NCBI RefSeq assembly: GCF_017315725.1
Contig: NZ_JAFLRG010000002.1
Coordinates: forward strand, 2,108,001 to 2,172,000
Reading direction: 5' to 3'
DNA from: Trinickia acidisoli
Lineage (GTDB): Bacteria; Pseudomonadota; Gammaproteobacteria; Burkholderiales; Burkholderiaceae
DNA length: 64,000 nucleotides
Below, one piece after another: positions 1 to 7,265 of the stretch (position 1 is its first letter; each line of letters starts with the position of its first letter). A program made the translations under genes and the position numbers. The notes beneath the pieces are model-generated. The model was not told where the DNA came from, searched no databases, and saw nothing but the letters and a program-made list of their open reading frames with translations.

Positions 1-2282
1 GCCTTGCCCGCGGCGTATTGCTTCGGCCAAGCGACATCGAAATAGCCGATCTTCGCCGCTTCGGTCAACGTCCAAGCCGGATTCGCGAGATGCGGCCGCG
101 CGATGGCACAAAGATCGGCGCGGCCTGCGGCGATGATGCTGTTGACGTGATCGGCTTCGGAGATGGCACCGACGGCGATTGTTGCAATGCCGGCCTCGTT
201 GCGAATGCGATCGGCGAACGGCGTTTGGAACATGCGCCCGTACACGGGCTTTTCCGCTTTGCTGACCTGGCCCGACGAAACGTCGATCATGTCCGCACCC
301 GCCGCTTTGAATGCGCGAGCGATTGCGACGGCATCGTCGGGCGTGGTGCCGCCGTCGACCCAATCGTTTGCAGAAATACGAACCGAGATCGGTTTGCCTT
401 GCGGCCAGACGTTGCGAATCGCCTTGAAGACTTGCAGCGGATAGCGCAGACGATTTTCGAGGCTGCCGCCGTATTCGTCGGTGCGCCGATTCGTGAGCGC
501 GGAAATGAAGCTCGATAGAAAGTAGCCGTGAGCGCAGTGCAATTCGAGCCAATCGAAGCCGGCATCGTTGGCCATTTGCGTGGCGCGCACGAATTGCGCC
601 TCGATCTCGCGCAGCTCATCGTGGGTAGCCGCGTGCGACCACTGGCTGACGCCTGCGAGATACTGCTGCGGCGAGGCGGACACGATCGGCCAATTGCCGT
701 CCGGCAGCGGTTGATCGATGCCTTCCCAACTCACACGCGTCGATGCCTTCGCACCGGCGTGGCCCAACTGCATGCCGATCTTCGCATCGCTCATGCTGTG
801 GGCGAAATCGACGATCCGGCGCCATGCATGCCGATGCTCGTCGCTATACATACCGGGGCAGCCTGGTGTAATGCGTGCTTCGGGCGACACGCAGGTCATC
901 TCCGTCATGACGAGCCCGGCACCGCCCATCGCGCGCGCGCCGAGGTGCGTTAGATGATAGTCGCCGACGGTCCCGTCCACGGCCGAGTATTGCGCCATTG
1001 GCGAGACGATCACGCGATTCTTGAGCGTGACCTCGCGGACGGAAAACGGCGTGAACATCGGGGGAGTCGAATGCTTGGCATCGCGCTTGTGTTCGTGTGC
1101 CGTGCCGGCTGCTTCGGCGAGCCATTGCTCGAATGAGCGAACGTAGCTTGCGTCGCGCTCGCGCAGGTTCTCGTGCGAGATGCGTTGCGAACGCGTGAGC
1201 AGCGAGTAAGCGAATTGCTCGGGCTCGAACGAAGCGTAGCGCTCGACATGCTCGAACCATTCCGTCGAATTGCGAGCGGCGTTCTGAATGCGAAGCACGT
1301 CGACGCTGCGCGTTTGCGTGTAATGCGTGAGCGCCGCGTGTAGATCATGCGGATGCGCGTCGATACTGTCGGCCAGAGCGATCGCATCTTCGAGCGCGAG
1401 CTTCGTACCCGAGCCGATGGAGAAATGCGCGGTATGCGCGGCATCACCCATCAATACGACGGGCGTCGTGCTGCCGCCGGCGCGCGGCTTGTAATGCACC
1501 CACTCGCGATTGACGACGCGCGGAAAGCGAATCCATTGTGCGGAGCCGCGCAAATGCACGGCGTTGGACATCAATGGGTGGCCGTCGAGATACTTGGCGA
1601 ACAGCCGCTCGCAAAAGGCGATGCTGTCCTCCTTGCTCATTTCGTCGAGGCCGGCGGCGCGCCATACGTGCTCGGGTGTTTCGACGATAAAGGTCGAGGT
1701 GTCCTGATCGAACCGATAGGCGTGCGCCTGAAACCAACCCCATTCGGTTTTTTCGAAGGCGAACGTGAAGGCGTCGAAGAGCTTGTGCGTACCGAGCCAG
1801 ACGAAGCGGCAATCGCGCATGTCGATGTCGGGGCGGTACGTATCGGCATATTTCTGACGAATGGCGCTGTTGGCGCCGTCGCAGGCAATGACGAGGTCGG
1901 CGTCGTAAACGGCGTCGTCCGTGACGTTCGTTTCGAAGACGAGCTCGACGCCGAGCGCTTCGCAGCGCGCTTGAAGGATATTGAGCAGACGTTTGCGGCC
2001 GATGCCGCAAAACCCGTGACCTGACGAGCGGATGGTGCGCCCGCGGAAATGGACGTCGATGTCGTCCCAATGATTGAACGCATCGAGAATCATCTCGGCG
2101 CTGGGTGTGTCTGCGGTGCGTAGGTTTTCGAGCGTTTGATCGGAGAAGACGACGCCCCAGCCGAAGGTGTCGTAGGGGCGGTTTCGCTCGATGACGGAGA
2201 CTTCGTGCGCAGGGTTGCGCAATTTCATTAGTAGTCCGAAATAGAGGCCGGATGGCCCGCCCCCGATGCAGACGATGCGCAT
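1..2282 (-). CDS. Bifunctional 2-aminobenzoyl-CoA/salicylyl-CoA monooxygenase-reductase (3' end cut by window)
   Basis: About 760 residues are visible from an ATG at 2282 (GGAGCAACC just upstream). The stop lies beyond the left edge, so only a short C-terminal piece should be missing from a family of about 780 residues. The N-terminal half is a flavoprotein hydroxylase: a GGGPSG dinucleotide motif at residues 7-12 and a MGDAAH motif near residue 280. From about residue 405 an Old-Yellow-Enzyme/NADH:flavin oxidoreductase barrel follows, with LHCAHGY and RTDEYGGSLENR. This fusion is known from 2-aminobenzoyl-CoA monooxygenase/reductase and from proteins annotated as salicylyl-CoA 5-hydroxylase. 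Both hydroxylate a CoA-activated ortho-substituted benzoate at C5. The substrate cannot be settled because the rest of the operon is outside the window. Confidence 0.9.
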   Translation of the reverse strand, partial: MRIVCIGGGPSGLYFGLLMKLRNPAHEVSVIERNRPYDTFGWGVVFSDQTLENLRTADTPSAEMILDAFNHWDDIDVHFRGRTIRSSGHGFCGIGRKRLLNILQARCEALGVELVFETNVTDDAVYDADLVIACDGANSAIRQKYADTYRPDIDMRDCRFVWLGTHKLFDAFTFAFEKTEWGWFQAHAYRFDQDTSTFIVETPEHVWRAAGLDEMSKEDSIAFCERLFAKYLDGHPLMSNAVHLRGSAQWIRFPRVVNREWVHYKPRAGGSTTPVVLMGDAAHTAHFSIGSGTKLALEDAIALADSIDAHPHDLHAALTHYTQTRSVDVLRIQNAARNSTEWFEHVERYASFEPEQFAYSLLTRSQRISHENLRERDASYVRSFEQWLAEAAGTAHEHKRDAKHSTPPMFTPFSVREVTLKNRVIVSPMAQYSAVDGTVGDYHLTHLGARAMGGAGLVMTEMTCVSPEARITPGCPGMYSDEHRHAWRRIVDFAHSMSDAKIGMQLGHAGAKASTRVSWEGIDQPLPDGNWPIVSASPQQYLAGVSQWSHAATHDELREIEAQFVRATQMANDAGFDWLELHCAHGYFLSSFISALTNRRTDEYGGSLENRLRYPLQVFKAIRNVWPQGKPISVRISANDWVDGGTTPDDAVAIARAFKAAGADMIDVSSGQVSKAEKPVYGRMFQTPFADRIRNEAGIATIAVGAISEADHVNSIIAAGRADLCAIARPHLANPAWTLTEAAKIGYFDVAWPKQYAAGK

Positions 2283-2309
2283 GGTTGCTCCTCGCGTGTC
2301 GATGGAGGA

Positions 2310-2338
2310 AATTTAGAAGTAAATAGTTTAGGTGTCAA
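2310..2338 (-). promoter_or_regulatory. Sigma-70-like promoter of the aminobenzoyl/salicylyl-CoA monooxygenase
   Basis: Read on the minus strand, a consensus -35 TTGACA (2338-2333) and a -10 TAAATT (2315-2310) are separated by 17 bp, about 28 bp upstream of the start codon. The element is AT-rich against GC-rich surroundings. The -35 is perfect and the -10 matches four of six consensus bases. Assignment is by inspection only. Confidence 0.6.
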
Positions 2339-2373
2339 GTAAGTATGTGAGCAGCGGTGCCGAGAGCGCGACG

Positions 2374-2549
2374 TTGTTCCGAAACAATAAAGTCCGTCAT
2401 GGGGGCGGATGGCGGGAAAGATTGCATCGCCTGCAAAGGGTTGACCGCCGGACCGGCCGCGAGGGTGGTGGGTGAAGTAGAGGCACCGGTCGATTGGCAC
2501 TGCGGTTGCGGTGACGCCGCTGCGGTTGGCGCTGACCGGATTCGGGCAA
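2374..2549. repeat. 176-bp direct repeat, left copy (flanks AbiE cassette)
   Basis: This copy matches 4789-4964 over 176 bp without gaps and with about seven substitutions (about 96% identity). The two copies lie in the same orientation on either side of the AbiEi/AbiEii genes. Most differences would be nonsynonymous in the frame that stays open on the minus strand, which argues for non-coding DNA. The copy carries AATAAAGTCCGTC at 2386-2398, a 13-mer that recurs in both orientations up to 7.1 kb. No transposase is encoded here. It may be a site used for insertion, or a remnant of a mobile element. Confidence 0.9.
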
Positions 2550-2641
2550 CGAGAGGCGCTTGTCCGGGCGTTGACCTCACGTGGCCGGCTGGGGCAGATT
2601 GTGCAGACGATGTCTGCACAACGAACGTTCATATGCGTGGC

Positions 2642-3511
2642 TCAACCCCGCAGCACCATGGCACGCAGCAGCGCGTCGATCTGTCCGAATGCATCCTGCT
2701 GCCACTGCTCGGGGGTGCGATCACCCAGCGCACGCGTGTCTTCGACGAAGCGCCTCACGCAGGTAGGCCCATAGCCATCGAAGGTGTCGAACTTCTCGGC
2801 GATGTGCCGGAAACCGCGTTCCCCACTCGGATGCCCTAGCAGTGGTCGGCATTCCTGTGCCAACACCTCAAGGCCGCCCGGGTAGTTCCGCACACAGTAG
2901 TAGATGTCGTAGGCGTCCTTCTGCTTGTAGCGGCCCGCCAGCGCATAGCCCTTCATCGCGAGAAGAGCGGGAATGGAGCACACCGCGATCTCTACGCGAT
3001 TCGTCCCACCGTCCGGCATCGGTCCGGCCACAGCGACCAGTTGGTAGAAGCGCATTGCCAGGTCCGCGCCATCGGCGCGTTGTACGGCGAAGTTGTGGAC
3101 CAACGGAGGATCATTCCTGACGATTTCCGCATCACGCGGCATCAGGAAGTCGACCACGACGTCGATCGCCTCTCCCCCATCTCGCGCGGGAACCCGGCGA
3201 ACCAATTGGAAGCGCCGAAGGCCCTCGCGCTGGGCGTAGCCATGGCCTTGAAGCGCACCGACCAAGGTTGCGTACTCGCCTTCACCCAGCGCTTCCGCGT
3301 CTAGACCAACGTCCACGTCGAGCGTGCCGACGTGCGGCATGTCCTCGTTGGCCAGCAGTAGCCAAGGAACCGCGCCACCGATGATGGCGAACTTGCCCTT
3401 GAAGCTGCCGAGGATCTGGCCGATCTCGATCAGCACGGATTTAACTGCTGCAGTCGTCCGGTCGTCGTATTCGGCGGCTGACTGTGGTTCCTGGGGTGTC
3501 ATTGGGGCCAT
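2642..3511 (-). CDS. AbiEii/AbiGii-type nucleotidyltransferase toxin
   Basis: A 289-residue protein of the nucleotidyltransferase AbiEii family, the toxin half of type IV toxin-antitoxin and abortive-infection systems. Characterised relatives transfer nucleotides to tRNA or other targets. The nucleotidyltransferase core is visible: IIGGAVPW at residues 43-50 with the Gly-Gly pair at 45-46, then TLDVDVGL with the metal-binding Asp65-x-Asp67, and further acidic residues around DVVVDFL. It overlaps the upstream antitoxin gene, so translation is probably coupled. ATG 3511 has an AGG five bases upstream. The alternative ATG 3502 makes an ATGA overlap with the antitoxin stop. The pair lies between 176-bp direct repeats, consistent with a transferable defence cassette. 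The target is unknown. Confidence 0.85.
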   Translation of the reverse strand: MAPMTPQEPQSAAEYDDRTTAAVKSVLIEIGQILGSFKGKFAIIGGAVPWLLLANEDMPHVGTLDVDVGLDAEALGEGEYATLVGALQGHGYAQREGLRRFQLVRRVPARDGGEAIDVVVDFLMPRDAEIVRNDPPLVHNFAVQRADGADLAMRFYQLVAVAGPMPDGGTNRVEIAVCSIPALLAMKGYALAGRYKQKDAYDIYYCVRNYPGGLEVLAQECRPLLGHPSGERGFRHIAEKFDTFDGYGPTCVRRFVEDTRALGDRTPEQWQQDAFGQIDALLRAMVLRG

Positions 3512-4560
3512 GAGAGCCTTTGTAGGCGCAGGTGCTCGGCAGCCTCCGCGCCGCGTTCACCGGCAATGGAGAGGTCAAGGTATGTCTGAACTGCGCTCGT
3601 GCAGATCGCGCCCGGAGCAGGTTCAATCGTGTCGGCGAGCAATCCCAAGTCTTTTGGCACGATGACTACTACGTTCTCGCCTTTCGAGGCAGGCGTGAGC
3701 TTCAGTGCTGCCTGGAGCGTGCGCAGACCTTCTTCGTCGGCAAAGAAGTAATGCGTGCCGGTGCGCCCGTAAGGAGCAAGCCAATGCGCTGCCGAAAAAG
3801 AGGCGAAGACGGCATGTCCGGGGCCATCTTCGGCGCACAGAGCGCCGCGGGCCGAGTCTTCGAACGCACTGCCATGTAAGGGTGTGTAGAGCCGAAGCCG
3901 CTCACCTGGCGGCGCGGTGTAGCTATCTCGCCAAGCGTCGAGCAGCGCGTCCGGCTTTGAGAGGACGAGGCCATCGTCCGATACGCGCGCCCATTCCCGA
4001 TCGATCAAGCCGGTGCGTACATTGCTGACGTGCCCAAGGCTGACCCCGGAGATTTCCGACAACTCGGTGACGCGCCATGCACGGCCTGGCTCGCGCAGCA
4101 TGGCGCGTAGAACCTGTGCCGACTTCGGCCGGAACAGCGACTTGAGTTCGCGTTGCTCGGCCGCCGGCTTGTCCGTCACCATGCGTTCAATGAACACGCC
4201 GCCGAAGGCGATGCGGGCGTTTCCCTCCAGGTCGAGGTAGCCGACGCCTTTGTCTTCGCAAAGCTGCCTCACCGCGGGTGAAATGTAGGGCGCGATGAAG
4301 ACGGGCGTTGCCAACGGCGCTCGCTGTGCGACGTAATTGCGCAGTTCCAGCAGGGCGGAACGGGCGTACCGCGGCTGGCCGTTCGACTTGTACGCGCAAA
4401 TGAGCAGGTGTTGACGGCCGTCCACGAGCAACCGGGCGATCAAATCCGGCTCCCAATCGCCGGACACAGCTTCGGTCTCGATACCTTCGATCTGAAGGAT
4501 CGGGATGTTCCGCAGCAGCCGCTGCAACGCATCACCAGCGCGGACTTCCACCTGTTTCAT
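3499..4560 (-). CDS. AbiEi-family antitoxin/transcriptional regulator of a type IV toxin-antitoxin pair
   Basis: The 353-residue product has an N-terminal region (about 30-130) like a degenerate nuclease fold: a strand with Asp39, then ICAYKS with Lys58 but no obvious acidic partner. A winged-helix domain follows at about residues 142-200, including VTELSEISGVSLGHVSNV, and then an antitoxin C-terminal domain. AbiEi proteins are known to repress their own operon by binding inverted repeats and to neutralise AbiEii. ATG 4560 (MKQVEV) was chosen because the longer frames from 4581 and 4617 would run through the palindrome at 4573-4590 and the promoter. It is the first gene of a two-gene operon with the AbiEii-like toxin. 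Confidence 0.8.
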   Translation of the reverse strand: MKQVEVRAGDALQRLLRNIPILQIEGIETEAVSGDWEPDLIARLLVDGRQHLLICAYKSNGQPRYARSALLELRNYVAQRAPLATPVFIAPYISPAVRQLCEDKGVGYLDLEGNARIAFGGVFIERMVTDKPAAEQRELKSLFRPKSAQVLRAMLREPGRAWRVTELSEISGVSLGHVSNVRTGLIDREWARVSDDGLVLSKPDALLDAWRDSYTAPPGERLRLYTPLHGSAFEDSARGALCAEDGPGHAVFASFSAAHWLAPYGRTGTHYFFADEEGLRTLQAALKLTPASKGENVVVIVPKDLGLLADTIEPAPGAICTSAVQTYLDLSIAGERGAEAAEHLRLQRLSWPQ

Positions 4561-4572
4561 TAAATTCGGCTC

Positions 4573-4590
4573 TTTCAGCATTCGCTGAAA
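4573..4590. promoter_or_regulatory. Operator palindrome 1 of the AbiE operon
   Basis: TTTCAG-N6-CTGAAA, extendable to seven-base arms around a four-base spacer. It lies 13 bp upstream of the antitoxin start and overlaps the proposed -10 region (minus-strand TATTTT at 4593-4588, with TTGCCT at 4617-4612 as -35). The position fits autorepression by the winged-helix antitoxin. Confidence 0.65.
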
Positions 4591-4637
4591 ATACCATATT
4601 TTTTGAACTACAGGCAAATTTTCATTAAATTTCGTGC

Positions 4638-4655
4638 TTTCAGCGGATTCTGAAA
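4638..4655. promoter_or_regulatory. Operator palindrome 2 of the AbiE operon
   Basis: A second TTTCAG-N6-CTGAAA with the same arm length and spacer as the copy at 4573-4590, 65 bp centre to centre and upstream of the proposed -35. Two identical half-site architectures around one promoter match the paired inverted repeats known for AbiEi autoregulation. Confidence 0.65.
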
Positions 4656-4762
4656 ATTCCTAAAATAGTGAAAATTGTGAGCATGGGCGGGGAGCGTTCC
4701 ACACCATAGCTGTGTGTCGAGGTCAAAACCGATATCCGTTCTCGGCGCCTCACGTGCCGCAA

Positions 4763-4813
4763 GACGGACTTTATTCTCCGGGATCAGATTGTTCCGAAAC
4801 AATAAAGTCCGTC
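4763..4813. repeat. Perfect 13-bp inverted repeat at the edge of the right direct repeat
   Basis: GACGGACTTTATT (4763-4775) is followed after 25 bp by its exact complement (4801-4813). The right arm lies inside the 176-bp repeat; the left arm just outside it. The left-arm sequence, extended to about 19 bp as CCGCAAGACGGACTTTATT, recurs at 6934-6952 and 7106-7124. This suggests the end of a small mobile or dispersed element. It could also fold as a hairpin, but there is no T-tract to call it a terminator. Confidence 0.6.
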
Positions 4814-4964
4814 ATGGGGGCGGATGGTGGGAAAGATTGCATCGCCTGCAAAGGGTTGACCGCTGGACCGGCCGCGAGGGTGGTGGGTGAAGTAGAGGCG
4901 CCGGTCGATAGGCGCTGCGGTTGCGGTGACGCCGCTGCGGTTGGCGCTGACCGGCTCCGGGCAA
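4789..4964. repeat. 176-bp direct repeat, right copy (flanks AbiE cassette)
   Basis: Right-hand partner of 2374-2549, same orientation and length. The interval between the copies, about 2.24 kb, contains exactly the AbiEi/AbiEii operon and its operators. The rest of the gene-free stretch 4618-5155 holds the second AbiE operator, this repeat, the 13-bp inverted repeat and the leader of the lactate permease. Confidence 0.9.
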
Positions 4965-5155
4965 TACCGTGCAGCTACCGGCCTACTGTCCGTCATGCCA
5001 GGATTTGGGACTCGACGTGGACTCGCCACAAGACAGCATCTGCATTTTCTGCAAAAGTCGGGCCATTTCAGCGAATTTTTTCCTACACTTTGAAGCACAT
5101 CACATTGTGATCATTTGTCTCCTGGCGTCGCCAATAATCAGAGGGAGTCAGGTCC

Positions 5156-6781
5156 ATGTTTCAGCAAATCCTCAATCCGACCGGTAACCTGTTCCTATCC
5201 TGGTTGCTGGCTCTGGTGCCCGTGGTCGTTCTCCTCGTCCTGCTCGCCGTCTTCAGGCTTTCCGCCTGGCTTTCCGTGCTGATCGGGGCGATCGTCACCT
5301 TTATCCTGGCTGCGGCGGTATGGGGTATGCCGCTCGGAACGGGGATACGGGCTTATGTCTATGGTTCGCTGACGGGGATCTGGGCGGTCGACTGGATTAC
5401 CTTCTGGGGCGTAATGCTCTTCAACTCGCTGACGCTCACGGGTGTGTTCGATGATTTCCGCCGCTGGCTGACCGCCCAGGGAACCGCTGACGTGAGAGTT
5501 CAGACGATCCTGTTTGCGTGGGCTTTCGGCGCATTGCTCGAGGGGTTGGTCGGATTCGGCTATCCCTGGGCGTTTGTGGCGCCGATACTCATCGGGCTCG
5601 GCATTCCGGATCTCGATGCAATCCGCGTTGCGGCGCTCGCCAATAACGCCCCCGTTTCCTACGGCGCGCTCGGCGTACCGATCCTTGCGCTGGGGGCCGT
5701 GACCGGCCTGCCGGTACTGGCGCTGTCAGCTTCGGTCGCGCATATCGTTGCGGTACTTGCATTGCTGCCGCCATGGGTATTGATCTATCTCGTGTCCGGA
5801 CGAACCGGCTTGAGGGACGGCTGGCCGCTGGCTGTGGTCGGCTCGCTCGCTTATATCGCCGGGCAATATCCGGTCGCGGTTTTCCTGGGTCCCTATTTGC
5901 CAGACGTGACCGGCTCGATCGTCTGCTTTGCCGCGCTGTTCGTGCTGCTCAAGTTCTGGCGCCCGAAACGCACGCTTGGCTACGGCGGAACGCCGATCGA
6001 TACGGATCGCGCCAAAGCCGCCAACGCGCCGCACGGAATGACCCGCGCGCAAGTATTGCGAGCATGGCTGCCATTTATCGTGTTGATCGTTGTGGTTGTC
6101 CTGTGGACTGGCCCATGGTCGCCACTGCCGAAGATCGTATGGCTCAAGCTCTCTGTGTCGGCGGCGTCGTCGATTCACCAGGGCGCCACGGTGGGCGCGG
6201 TATTTTCCTTCGCACCTTTTATTGGCGGTACGGCAATCTTCGTCGCTTGGCTGATAACGGCGCTCTTGATCGGCATGAAGCCCGCACACTATGCGGAGGC
6301 GTTCAGCCGCACCTGGCATCAGATGTGGGGCGCCTTCCTCGTCGGGGTCTTCATATTTGGCCTCGCGTATATCTTCAATTTTTCGGGCATGGCCGCCTCG
6401 CTTGCCGAGGGATTTTCGAAGATCGGCGTCGCCTTCGTCATTGTCGCCCCGATCCTTGGCTGGATCGGTGTGGCGCTTTCAGGCAGCAATACGTCAACCA
6501 ACGCGATGTTCGGCTTCTTCCAGGTGACAGTCGGGCGGTTGCTCGGCTTCCCAATCCTGCTCCTGCCGTCGCTCAACTCGGTGGGCGCCGAGGTAGGGAA
6601 GCCGGTCGCACCGCAAACGACGAGTGTGGGCGTCGCAACAAGCCGGTTTGTGCGCAACGAAGGCGAGGTCATCCGGCACAACATGGGGTGGACATTCATC
6701 CTGCTGGGTTACCTGATCATCATCGGAGTGGGCTTTTACCTGCTGGCGCCGGGAGTGATGACGCTGGCAACGGGCGGCTAG
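5156..6781 (+). CDS. lctP: L-lactate permease (LctP/GlcA family)
   Basis: A 541-residue polytopic inner-membrane protein with some twelve or more hydrophobic segments. It has the family block of LVGFGYPWAFVAP followed by NNAPVSYGALGVPI, and a C-terminal SGSNTSTNAMFG block. LctP-type permeases take up lactate and, in GlcA members, glycolate with protons. Length is close to the usual 550. ATG 5156 has a strong AGGGAG ribosome site ten bases upstream. It stands alone between the AbiE cassette and the duplicated leader of the next transporter, with no lactate dehydrogenase gene beside it. Choice among lactate, glycolate and related 2-hydroxy acids is inference. Confidence 0.9.
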   Translation: MFQQILNPTGNLFLSWLLALVPVVVLLVLLAVFRLSAWLSVLIGAIVTFILAAAVWGMPLGTGIRAYVYGSLTGIWAVDWITFWGVMLFNSLTLTGVFDDFRRWLTAQGTADVRVQTILFAWAFGALLEGLVGFGYPWAFVAPILIGLGIPDLDAIRVAALANNAPVSYGALGVPILALGAVTGLPVLALSASVAHIVAVLALLPPWVLIYLVSGRTGLRDGWPLAVVGSLAYIAGQYPVAVFLGPYLPDVTGSIVCFAALFVLLKFWRPKRTLGYGGTPIDTDRAKAANAPHGMTRAQVLRAWLPFIVLIVVVVLWTGPWSPLPKIVWLKLSVSAASSIHQGATVGAVFSFAPFIGGTAIFVAWLITALLIGMKPAHYAEAFSRTWHQMWGAFLVGVFIFGLAYIFNFSGMAASLAEGFSKIGVAFVIVAPILGWIGVALSGSNTSTNAMFGFFQVTVGRLLGFPILLLPSLNSVGAEVGKPVAPQTTSVGVATSRFVRNEGEVIRHNMGWTFILLGYLIIIGVGFYLLAPGVMTLATGG

Positions 6782-6921
6782 CCGCGGGCGGGGGGCGACA
6801 TACTCCCGCTCTGCTCCCTGACTCGGAGCAATGATTGCTTAGAAGTCAAAATCCCGTTCGCGCATCTGCCCATCAACGTGCGCCGCACGGGCTGCGCTAG
6901 CATCCAGGTCGTCGTTCTTGG

Positions 6922-7265
6922 CCGTCGCGAGCCCCGCAAGACGGACTTTATTCCGCGGCAGGATCACTGGACGGCGATTTCCTCGGCACCTGTCATCCGC
7001 GCGACATTGGAGAGCGTCACCATCCCGTCATAAAGATTGCCGACGCTACGGTAATTACATGACGAGGAGCTTTCGCATGCGCGACGCAGCGGCCCGTCGC
7101 GAGCCCCGCAAGACGGACTTTATTCCGCGGCAGGATCACTGGACGGCGATTTCCTCGGCACCTGTCATCCGCGCGACATTGGAGAGCGTCACCATCCCGT
7201 CATAAAGATTGCCGACGCTACGGTAATTACATGACGAGGAGCTTTCGCATGCGCGACGCAGCGGC
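6922..7265 (+). repeat. Perfect 172-bp tandem duplication spanning an MFS gene leader and start codon
   Basis: 6922-7093 and 7094-7265 appear identical base for base. Each unit holds the CCGCAAGACGGACTTTATT element, a GAGGAG ribosome site and the ATG with the first five codons of the downstream transporter gene. The second unit feeds the real gene; the first drives a short upstream ORF. Perfect identity implies a recent duplication that could still collapse by recombination. Together with 6782-6921, where only a weak GCTCC/GGAGC hairpin is visible, it fills the gene-free stretch before the transporter. Confidence 0.9.
7077..7205 (+). other. Duplication-created 42-codon upstream ORF
   Basis: In the first 172-bp unit the transporter start codon and its GAGGAG site are preserved. 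After MRDAAA the frame continues into the second unit and stops at 7205, 43 bp before the real start at 7249. Ribosomes using this start would translate a 42-residue peptide. It is probably an accidental product, but it has a better ribosome site than many genes here and could lower or couple translation of the transporter. Confidence 0.5.

Noticed and set aside
2335..2632. Possible protein in the direct repeat (minus-strand frame with PVSANRSGVTATA)
   Set aside because: Both copies stay open, but most differences between them are nonsynonymous and no start or ribosome site is consistent, so non-coding repeat is more likely.
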